Part shown: one piece after another, positions 1 through 5,404 of the stretch
Layout of the letters: each line of letters begins with the position of its first letter
Position numbering within the stretch: position 1 is the first letter of the stretch
Source: Chitinophagaceae bacterium
GTDB lineage: Bacteria; Bacteroidota; Bacteroidia; Chitinophagales; Chitinophagaceae
Assembly (NCBI GenBank): GCA_947447815.1
Contig: CANFLJ010000082.1
Span: 1 to 7,998, forward strand
Direction of reading: 5' to 3'
Length of the DNA: 7,998 bases
The notes under the pieces: generated by a model
The model's database searches: none
The model's input: only the letters and a program-made list of their open reading frames with translations
Told to the model about the DNA's origin: nothing
Translations under genes and position numbers: made by a program

Positions 1-45
1 GCATTAGGCTTATTAACTTCAATGCTGGTTTATAACCTTAAATAA
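1..45 (+). CDS. C-terminal end of a membrane protein, probably the DUF1212 (ThrE N-terminal) half of a threonine/serine exporter (partial)
   Basis: Frame 1 is open from the window edge and gives 14 residues (ALGLLTSMLVYNLK) followed by TAA at 43-45. The fragment is hydrophobic and ends in a short basic tail, as expected for the end of a last transmembrane helix. The next gene starts six bases later on the same strand and is a ThrE_2/DUF3815 protein. In many bacteria that half follows a DUF1212 half as a separate gene, so this is most likely its partner. The identity rests on context; the 14 residues alone do not prove a family. Confidence 0.5.
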   Translation, partial: ALGLLTSMLVYNLK

Positions 46-51
46 AATAAT

Positions 52-543
52 ATGGATTTTACGACTATACTTTTAAAAGCTTTCTGGTGTGGCTGGGGTG
101 CTGTTGGTTTTGGCATATTATTTAATGTGCCTCCCCGTACTTTATTTGCTCTTTATATTGGTGGGGCGATAGGAGGCTTCTTGAAATTCTATTTATTAAG
201 TATGTCCGTAGGAGTGGTGTTGTCTTCTTTTGTTGGTGCCTCTGTTATAGGTATATTAAGTATTCCTACTGCTCATTTCCGACATGTTCCACCCATGATT
301 TTTGCTATCCCTTCTGTTATTCCGCTTATCCCGGGCATCTTTGCTTATCGTACTATGCTTGGACTGATAAAACTTAGTGGAACTTTGGGAGTTGATTATA
401 ATACAATCATGGCGGAGACTGTAAACAACGGTGTGAAAACACTTTTTATAATCATGTCCTTAGCAATGGGAGTGGCCATTCCAATGCATGTAATGCGGAA
501 AGAAAGTGCCAAGAATATCAAACTAAAACACAGTAATCGTTAA
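52..543 (+). CDS. Threonine/serine exporter family protein, ThrE_2/DUF3815 half
   Basis: A 163-residue polytopic inner-membrane protein with about four to five hydrophobic segments (roughly residues 5-25, 30-50, 52-72, 82-100 and 128-148) and a basic cytoplasmic tail (RKESAKNIKLKHSNR). The conserved signature of the ThrE C-terminal domain is visible as IPSVIPLIPG at residues 86-95, followed by AYRTM. Family knowledge: ThrE of Corynebacterium exports threonine and serine with proton motive force, and in many genomes the two domains are separate adjacent genes. The length (about 150-165 aa) fits the detached C-terminal half. The upstream reading frame ends only six bases before this ATG, so the two are very likely cotranscribed and work as a two-subunit transporter. 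No clear Shine-Dalgarno is present; the leader is A/T rich. The amino-acid substrate is inferred from the family and could be another small metabolite. Confidence 0.8.
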   Translation: MDFTTILLKAFWCGWGAVGFGILFNVPPRTLFALYIGGAIGGFLKFYLLSMSVGVVLSSFVGASVIGILSIPTAHFRHVPPMIFAIPSVIPLIPGIFAYRTMLGLIKLSGTLGVDYNTIMAETVNNGVKTLFIIMSLAMGVAIPMHVMRKESAKNIKLKHSNR

Positions 544-554
544 TGCTATTAACG
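538..554. terminator. Perfect hairpin between convergent genes, possible bidirectional terminator
   Basis: CGTTAAT (538-544), a GCT loop (545-547) and ATTAACG (548-554) form a perfect 7-bp stem. It sits exactly where the plus-strand exporter gene (stop 541-543) meets the minus-strand dehydrogenase gene (stop 555-557). The position suits a shared terminator, but neither strand has a U-tract after the stem, so an intrinsic-terminator role is uncertain. Confidence 0.4.
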
Positions 555-1487
555 CTAATAAAACTGATTGATAATCTTTTTTGCCAGTATGTTGGACATC
601 TCGTAAGTTGCTCTGTAAGAATAGCCTGCTATGTGTGGCGTAATCAATACATTAGGTTGTTTTAATAGCCAGTCCAATTGTGCTTTCTCTTCGGCGGAAT
701 AGGTAGATAAAAATTCATTCTCCAGTACGTCTAATCCTGCTGCTTTTACCTGTCCTTTCTTTAAAGCATTTATCAATGCATTGGTGTTGGTTACCTTGCC
801 TCTGCAGGCATTAATGAAGGTTGGCTTCTTTGCTAATCCATCAAAAAAATCTTCATTAGCATAGTAATACGTTTCATCGGTAAGCGGTACGTGAAAACTA
901 ATGATGTCTGCTTCCTTTTGTATAGTTTGCAACGTAGATTCTGTTACCTGCTCATTACCATAACCAGTAAGGTATTTATCATAAGCAAGTATGTTTACAT
1001 TAAATCCCCTAAGCTTTTCTGCAAGCGATTTGCCAGTGTTGCCAAAGCCTATGATACCAAAGGTGGTTCCAAATATTTCCTCCCCACGATTCTTATCCCT
1101 GTTCCATTCTCCTTGCTGAATTTCCAGATAACTATTGATGATTTTATTTTTCAGGTTCAGCAACAGCCCCATTACGTGTTCGGCTACGGCATTGCAGTTT
1201 CCTTCGGGGCTATTGATGCAGGCTATTCCTTTGCTTTCCGCATAGGCAGTATCTATCAAGTCCATACCACTTCCCAGCCTGCCAATCCATTTCAATTGAG
1301 TGGCGGCATCTATCAGTCTTTTGTCTATTGCTGTTCTGGTAGTAGCTACTATCCCTTCTATCTCGGGCGCTAATGTCAGTATGCTGTTGTAATCTATGTT
1401 GGGTTGGTATATAATTTCTTTACCCAGCGCTTCAAAAGTCTGAATAAATATATCATGACACTGTCCTGCTACAATTATCTTACTCAT
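555..1487 (-). CDS. D-2-hydroxyacid dehydrogenase (NAD-dependent, phosphoglycerate dehydrogenase-like)
   Basis: This 310-residue soluble enzyme belongs to the D-isomer-specific 2-hydroxyacid dehydrogenase family, which interconverts 2-keto acids and D-2-hydroxy acids with NAD(P)H. The Rossmann nucleotide-binding loop is G147-F-G149-N-T-G152, and Asp170 about 18 residues later suggests NAD rather than NADP. The catalytic triad of the family is present with normal spacing: Arg229 (NACRGKV), Glu258 (DVLENE) and His285 (TPHIAG). The substrate-domain motif LGSGMDLID is at 71-79. There is no ACT or other C-terminal regulatory domain, so it is the short form and not a classical regulated SerA, and the true substrate cannot be read from sequence. 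The ATG overlaps the stop of rsmA (ATGA), which fixes the start and predicts translational coupling. The 3' end faces the exporter gene. Confidence 0.88.
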   Translation of the reverse strand: MSKIIVAGQCHDIFIQTFEALGKEIIYQPNIDYNSILTLAPEIEGIVATTRTAIDKRLIDAATQLKWIGRLGSGMDLIDTAYAESKGIACINSPEGNCNAVAEHVMGLLLNLKNKIINSYLEIQQGEWNRDKNRGEEIFGTTFGIIGFGNTGKSLAEKLRGFNVNILAYDKYLTGYGNEQVTESTLQTIQKEADIISFHVPLTDETYYYANEDFFDGLAKKPTFINACRGKVTNTNALINALKKGQVKAAGLDVLENEFLSTYSAEEKAQLDWLLKQPNVLITPHIAGYSYRATYEMSNILAKKIINQFY

Positions 1488-2251
1488 GCTTGTTTCTGTT
1501 GCATTTTAAATGTGAGTGCAGCAAACTGATCGATGGTCAGTTGCTCTGCACGCTTATTAAAAAGGTCGTCTTCTAAGTCTTCTTTTAGGAACATTGGTTT
1601 TACTGCATTTCTCAACGTTTTTCTACGTTGATTGAAGGCGGTTTTCACCAGTAGTCTGAAATGTTTCTCCGATTTCATGTCGGGAATATCGGTTCTTAGT
1701 TTCATCTTAATTACCCCACTCATTACTTTAGGAGGAGGATTAAAAGATCCTGGTGATACATCAAACAAATATTCGGTTTTATAAAATGCACTAGTCAGTA
1801 CACTTAATATACCATAGTCTTTATTGCCAGGAGCGGCGGTTATTCTTTTAGCTACTTCTTTCTGAAACATGCCTACCAATAAAGGCACTTGTTCTTTCCA
1901 TTCCAGTACTTTAAAAAGTATCTGAGAGGAGATGTTATAAGGGAAGTTTCCTACCAGCATAAAGCTACCTTCAAAAGGAGCATCTGTTTTCAGGAAATCC
2001 TGGTGTATCAATTTGCCAGCTATAGCAGGGTAGGTGTGTAGTAGGTAATCTACCTTTTCCTGATCCAGCTCTACGGCTTTAAAATTGGTATCGGTAAATT
2101 GTAAAAGGTACTTTGTAAGTGCACCCGCACCAGGCCCTACTTCTAAAAGCTGAGCAGGCTTTTCCATTTCAATACTATCGGCAATCTTCTTGCAAATATT
2201 TTCATCATGCAGAAAATGCTGGCCCAAAGATTTTTTTAACGTGTATTGCAT
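1484..2251 (-). CDS. rsmA: 16S rRNA (adenine(1518)-N6/adenine(1519)-N6)-dimethyltransferase RsmA (KsgA)
   Basis: RsmA uses S-adenosylmethionine to dimethylate the two adjacent adenines of helix 45 in 16S rRNA, a late checkpoint of small-subunit assembly in the cytoplasm. Diagnostic motifs are all visible: KKSLGQHFL at residues 6-14, SAM motif I EVGPGAGALT at 37-46, acidic Glu61 for the SAM ribose, Asp85 in HQDF, catalytic motif IV NFPYNISS at 102-109 and NPPPKV at 171-176. The C-terminal helical domain includes AFNQRRKTLRN at 205-215, which is typical of the family. At 255 residues it is slightly shorter than the E. coli enzyme (273) but complete. The gene starts an operon with the dehydrogenase, overlapping it by four bases (ATGA). 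A Bacteroidota-type -7 element lies about 57 bases upstream. Loss of this methylation gives kasugamycin resistance in other bacteria. Confidence 0.97.
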   Translation of the reverse strand: MQYTLKKSLGQHFLHDENICKKIADSIEMEKPAQLLEVGPGAGALTKYLLQFTDTNFKAVELDQEKVDYLLHTYPAIAGKLIHQDFLKTDAPFEGSFMLVGNFPYNISSQILFKVLEWKEQVPLLVGMFQKEVAKRITAAPGNKDYGILSVLTSAFYKTEYLFDVSPGSFNPPPKVMSGVIKMKLRTDIPDMKSEKHFRLLVKTAFNQRRKTLRNAVKPMFLKEDLEDDLFNKRAEQLTIDQFAALTFKMQQKQA

Positions 2252-2273
2252 TTGTTATAATAAGGCTGCAAAT

Positions 2274-2307
2274 AACCAATAAAAATCTTAATGATGCTTC
2301 ATTGGTT
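2274..2307 (-). terminator. Inverted-repeat region after the CAP-domain gene, weak terminator or operator candidate
   Basis: AACCAAT (2274-2280) and ATTGGTT (2301-2307) are perfect 7-bp arms around 20 bases. Inside the interval, AATGA-TGCT-TCATT (2290-2303) is a second, near-perfect dyad. On the minus strand the inner dyad is followed by AAGATTTTT, so it could end the CAP-gene transcript. The arms are A/T rich and the region also lies between the rsmA -7 element and its ATG, so a regulatory role is equally possible. Confidence 0.25.
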
Positions 2308-2315
2308 CAAAACTA
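2308..2315 (-). promoter_or_regulatory. Candidate -7 promoter element of rsmA
   Basis: The minus strand reads TAGTTTTG, an exact match to the Bacteroidota -7 consensus TAnnTTTG, in the intergenic space before rsmA. No convincing -33 TTTG lies 17-23 bases upstream, and the implied leader would be about 50 bases. Called on one element only. Confidence 0.3.
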
Positions 2316-2334
2316 TACCATTAATAAGGGAGAA

Positions 2335-2973
2335 CTACAGCTTAGAGGCATCAAACCAGGAAGAGAAAGGAAGCTTATCTTTTGCCTGTTGCACATCATA
2401 TATAAGTATCTTATAACACTGTACATCCAGTGTAGCATAAAGGTCCATTTTCTCGTTGAAATAAAATCCTACACCTATTGCATTTGCATTTTCTGAAAGT
2501 ACTATTTTACGATGGGGCTCCGAGTTCATCCATAAATTGATAAATACCTCACACATACCTAGGTAAGTAGGTTTGGTAAGCGAACTTTCGGCAATACATT
2601 CCCCCATTAGCGAGTTTCTGATACCGGCTAATGCACCCCTGCTTTCGGCATTCATTCTATTGGAATCCAGCATATTGTAGTGACTGAAAAAGTTGTAATC
2701 AGCCATTGCTTTGGAGTGGAAGTATGCAGCGGTTTCCAGCGATATATGCCAGGGTAATACCGTTAAATGATGTTTTACTCTTTGTTCATTGATAGCAAAA
2801 AGCATACAGGCATTCAGCGTGGCATAATCTGGTTTTAAAGGATCGATTGACTGATTGAATTTACTATACTTTTTATAGTTTTTTTCAGTCACCAGATGCT
2901 TATCTGTAATGGATTGACCCTTACAGAAAGTACTTGCGGCAAATGCGATAATTACAAGAAGGTATTTATTCAT
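2335..2973 (-). CDS. Secreted CAP/SCP-domain protein (YkwD/PR-1-like)
   Basis: A 212-residue exported protein with an N-terminal signal peptide (MNKYLLVIIAFAASTFCKGQ, likely cleaved around residues 16-20) and one CAP (cysteine-rich secretory/antigen 5/PR-1) domain from about residue 55 to 187. The four cavity residues of the family can be placed: His98 in FFSHYN, Glu125 and Glu129 in GECIAE, and His154 in SEPHRKIV. The closing motif AIGVGFYF (165-172) is also typical. Bacterial CAP proteins are extracytoplasmic; their roles are diverse and mostly unknown, with sterol/lipid binding or protease activity reported for other family members. The Cys at 17 is not preceded by a good lipobox (STFC), so it is probably soluble periplasmic or secreted. 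It is the last gene of a run of exported proteins on this strand. The domain call is firm; the function is not known. Confidence 0.85.
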   Translation of the reverse strand: MNKYLLVIIAFAASTFCKGQSITDKHLVTEKNYKKYSKFNQSIDPLKPDYATLNACMLFAINEQRVKHHLTVLPWHISLETAAYFHSKAMADYNFFSHYNMLDSNRMNAESRGALAGIRNSLMGECIAESSLTKPTYLGMCEVFINLWMNSEPHRKIVLSENANAIGVGFYFNEKMDLYATLDVQCYKILIYDVQQAKDKLPFSSWFDASKL

Positions 2974-3050
2974 ATTCTGTAAAGATTATGAAGCTAATTT
3001 AAACAGAACTTTGTTAAGAACTTGTTTGAATTGATACTGCTAAGAATTGT

Positions 3051-3542
3051 TTAATATTTAAATCCGTTGCCACTAAAGTAAACCGGAGCATTGTTTACAC
3101 CAGTATTGTAAATAAGGGCAGAATCGGAAAATCCATTCGCATTTGCATTCAGGAAAACTCTTAAGGCTATACTGCTATCCGCATAAGAATAGTAGCCATA
3201 TCCTACGCCACTAGAGGATGGGGTAACCGGAGAATATACTTTGTTGGTTAATAGTAAATTGTAACTCTTTTTAGTAATAGGAATTTTGGTATTCAGTACT
3301 AAAGAACAATGGATACTATCGGTATAGGCGATGTCGAAATATGTGTTTGCGTCTTGAAATGTGTAGGAGGACGTATTGGTGTAGTCCCATTTGATAATAC
3401 CATACTTATAGCTACCCGTAATGTTACTCATCGATACATCGGTACTGCTGGAATTGTTCACACTACCATTGGCATCTTTTAAACAGGATTGAAACAGGAA
3501 AGACAATAGGATAGACGTTGCGAAAAGTGTTTTCTTAAACAT
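3051..3542 (-). CDS. Hypothetical small lipoprotein, possibly surface-exposed
   Basis: A 163-residue protein of no recognised family. The N-terminus is a type II signal peptide: basic MFKKT, a hydrophobic core and a lipobox FQSC with the lipidated Cys at residue 20, a form common in Bacteroidota. The residues after it (LKDANGS) include Lys-Asp at +2/+3, which only partly resembles the lipoprotein surface-export signals described in this phylum. The mature part is rich in Ser, Asn, Thr and Tyr, with alternating hydrophobic strands (for example SYKYGIIKWDY at 44-54 and SIALRVFLNANANG at 128-141) and a Gly/Tyr stretch GVGYGYYSYADSS (117-129), suggesting a small beta-sandwich or barrel-like fold. 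It has no catalytic motif. It sits between the beta-propeller and CAP genes, all one direction, and a good -7 element lies 20 bases before the ATG. Confidence 0.7.
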   Translation of the reverse strand: MFKKTLFATSILLSFLFQSCLKDANGSVNNSSSTDVSMSNITGSYKYGIIKWDYTNTSSYTFQDANTYFDIAYTDSIHCSLVLNTKIPITKKSYNLLLTNKVYSPVTPSSSGVGYGYYSYADSSIALRVFLNANANGFSDSALIYNTGVNNAPVYFSGNGFKY

Positions 3543-3562
3543 TTAAGTAAATTTAGTTGGCT

Positions 3563-3570
3563 CAAAAATA
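3563..3570 (-). promoter_or_regulatory. Candidate -7 promoter element of the lipoprotein gene
   Basis: Minus strand TATTTTTG matches the Bacteroidota -7 consensus TAnnTTTG exactly and ends 20 bases before the lipoprotein ATG, giving a short leader of about 14 bases. No clear -33 TTTG is seen at the right distance. It implies that the lipoprotein need not depend on read-through from the propeller gene. Confidence 0.4.
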
Positions 3571-3597
3571 AGAGAAATAAACATTCCTATAATGGGA

Positions 3598-5325
3598 CTA
3601 CCTTCTCTTTTCCAAAATAATTTCTTTTCTGTCAATTATGGCTTCTATGTTTAATGGTCTTGCCAAGGCAGGATTCCAGTCCCAGTTTACATCTCCTAGC
3701 TTTACGCCAATAAAGGTTTGGTTGGTTTTATTGGCACTCAACCCTATATAGCTGATACTATCCTTAAACGGAAAAGGATTGGTAGTATCGGGAAACTGAT
3801 AACTACTGTCTACAAAAGCCCACAGCCGTTTTTCGCCGGTAGAAGTTTTAGTAAAGGTAGTATCCAACCCAAGTATCAAACGCTTTAGATATACAACATC
3901 TAAGGTAGTTACCAAACCATCTCCGTTTACATCGGCTGCTATTAATTTGTAGGGTGAATTTAATAATGTTTTACCTAATACATGGCTCTGTACCAAAGCT
4001 AAATCTAAAGTAGTTACTCCATTGGTTTTATTGATGTCATTATTTTTTGAAAGCCTTATAGTATTATTCGAACCAGATTTTATACAACCGAAACGATAGA
4101 GTGAACTTGCTTGCAATGTTAAACCATTATTTAAAATACCATCAACAAGCTTAATTGGTTTGCCCAAATGAGTAATAATATTACCTGAAATACCAATACC
4201 TGTGACAGTAATGTTTATATTATTATAAACACTATCGCATCCCTGCAAAGTTTTAGCTGTATCTTTTAGTGATGCAGATGAAGTAAAGGTTATACCATTA
4301 TAAACAACGTTATTGCAACTCGTAAAATTAATATTTTTAACTTTTGGAGGAATATTAGCAATAAAGTTTCCATGAGGTTCTGGTCTAAGTCCAGTTAAAC
4401 AATAATTTATCAATGAATCATTAATAGTATTAATTATAGAGCAATAATTACTTGAAGAATTTGTTACAAATAATTTACTTCCATCTGGTGTAATGCTTAC
4501 CCCTGAAGGGGCTGACCCAACAGAAATACTTTTAATGACAGAATTATTATTGGTATTAATAACACTGATAGAATTGCTATAGCCATTTGCAACATATAAT
4601 TTATTGCTATTAGGTTTAAAGCATAAACTTCGAGGACTGCTGCCTACTGGAATGGAGGCTGTTATGGAATTAGTTGATGTATTTACAACTTTAACTACGT
4701 TATACACAACAAACGAAATATATAAATTTGCACCATTGTCACTTAAACATATTTGATTGGGGCTTATTCCTAAATTGATTGTTGACAATACTGTATTATT
4801 TGATGTATTAATAACACTTACAGAATTACTACTTAAATTTGCTACATAAACCCTTGTTCCAGTAGCGTTAATACAAATACTTGATGGATCACTACCTACA
4901 GGAATTGTTGCAACTACTGTATTATTTGATGTATTAATAACACTTACAGAATTACTGCTATAATTAGCCACATACAACAAATTACCGTTGGGATTTATAA
5001 CTATTGGACCTGGATTGGATTGAACTGCTATACCTGAAATTACCGAGTCTGTGGAAGTGTTGATTACATTTACAGTGTCGTAACCAAAATTATTGAGTGA
5101 ATTATTAGCAACATAAACAGTACTACCATTTGGGCTTATACTTACTCCTGCTGGATGACCTCCAACTTTTATTGTATTAGTTAATTGATTATTGATAGTA
5201 TTTATAACACTTACTGTTCCATCGTTATAATTTGCAATGTAGGCATAAGGTGTTTTTTGTATACATTGCCCAAAAGCCCCAACACTTCCTACAACAAAAG
5301 CAATTAATAATAAAATTTTGTTCAT
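3598..5325 (-). CDS. Secreted seven-bladed YVTN beta-propeller protein with C-terminal dockerin-like module
   Basis: The frame opens at 5349, but I place the start at the Met at 5323-5325 because it begins a clean signal peptide (MNKILLLIAFVVGSVGAFGQ); the eight residues before it (MVMIQNTI) do not. Numbering below uses the longer form (583 aa). Seven YVTN-family blades of about 42 residues run from about 35 to 333, each with the pattern Y(V/I)AN...SVSVINT...V...I.VG..P..(V/I)..(S/N)P.G. The seven copies fit a closed propeller, used for binding at the cell surface. Residues 340-383 form a Cys-paired module (Cys345, Cys371 in GCDSVY) seen in other Bacteroidota surface proteins. A degenerate carboxypeptidase-regulatory-like stretch follows (384-430), then a dockerin-like module (431-564) with one canonical calcium loop (Asp473, Asn475, Asp477, Asp484). 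The protein stops 19 residues later, with no type IX sorting domain. The C-terminal module is nearly duplicated in the next gene upstream. Ligand unknown. Confidence 0.88.
   Translation of the reverse strand: MNKILLLIAFVVGSVGAFGQCIQKTPYAYIANYNDGTVSVINTINNQLTNTIKVGGHPAGVSISPNGSTVYVANNSLNNFGYDTVNVINTSTDSVISGIAVQSNPGPIVINPNGNLLYVANYSSNSVSVINTSNNTVVATIPVGSDPSSICINATGTRVYVANLSSNSVSVINTSNNTVLSTINLGISPNQICLSDNGANLYISFVVYNVVKVVNTSTNSITASIPVGSSPRSLCFKPNSNKLYVANGYSNSISVINTNNNSVIKSISVGSAPSGVSITPDGSKLFVTNSSSNYCSIINTINDSLINYCLTGLRPEPHGNFIANIPPKVKNINFTSCNNVVYNGITFTSSASLKDTAKTLQGCDSVYNNINITVTGIGISGNIITHLGKPIKLVDGILNNGLTLQASSLYRFGCIKSGSNNTIRLSKNNDINKTNGVTTLDLALVQSHVLGKTLLNSPYKLIAADVNGDGLVTTLDVVYLKRLILGLDTTFTKTSTGEKRLWAFVDSSYQFPDTTNPFPFKDSISYIGLSANKTNQTFIGVKLGDVNWDWNPALARPLNIEAIIDRKEIILEKRR
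3658..4060 (-). repeat. Duplicated dockerin-like module, copy A (propeller gene)
   Basis: This 403-bp stretch aligns without any indel to 5456-5858 (constant offset 1798). By hand count about 50 positions differ, giving roughly 88% identity. The first 293 bp on the plus strand (3' end of the gene) show about 21 differences and the remaining 110 bp about 29. The encoded module is about 134 residues, from LSKNND to NPALAR. Similarity is lost abruptly on both sides. Confidence 0.93.
4789..4830 (-). repeat. Exact 42-bp direct repeat in the propeller gene, copy 1
   Basis: Identical base for base to 4915-4956, offset 126 bp, which is exactly 42 codons or one propeller blade. It encodes SNSVSVINTSNNTV of the fourth blade. 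The flanking bases differ immediately on both sides. Confidence 0.93.
4915..4956 (-). repeat. Exact 42-bp direct repeat in the propeller gene, copy 2
   Basis: Partner of 4789-4830, located in the third blade at the same position in the blade. The other blades encode similar residues but use different codons, so the identity here is beyond what the protein motif requires. Confidence 0.93.
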
Positions 5326-5404
5326 AATTGTATTTTGAATCATTACCACAATTTTGCTAAAATTATTTTTTATAAAGTATTTTCCTTACTAACTTGTATG
5401 AAAT

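Noticed and set aside
891..1373. 160-codon plus-strand open frame
   Set aside because: It lies entirely antisense inside the dehydrogenase gene, whose motifs are complete; the translated product has no family-like features.
2119..2496. 125-codon plus-strand open frame
   Set aside because: It crosses the start of rsmA, the intergenic gap and the end of the CAP gene in antisense; composition is not protein-like.
2913..2973. CAP protein as a lipoprotein because of Cys17
   Set aside because: The preceding residues STF do not make a lipobox; Phe at -1 is not accepted.
3658..4060. A true cellulosome-type dockerin
   Set aside because: Only one canonical calcium loop is present, the following GVKLGDVN segment is a Bacteroidota surface-protein feature, and no cohesin or glycoside hydrolase is in the window.
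4201..5325. Propeller repeats as a CRISPR-like array
   Set aside because: The repeats are in frame, encode YVTN blades and have no unique spacers of constant length.
5326..5349. Upstream Met of the propeller gene as the true start
   Set aside because: The eight extra residues precede a complete signal peptide and would place polar residues before its basic n-region; the inner ATG is more typical.
5350..5364. AATTTT-GCT-AAAATT hairpin between adhesin and propeller genes as a terminator
   Set aside because: The stem is pure A/T and on the transcribed (minus) strand it is not followed by a T-tract; the T-rich side faces the wrong direction.
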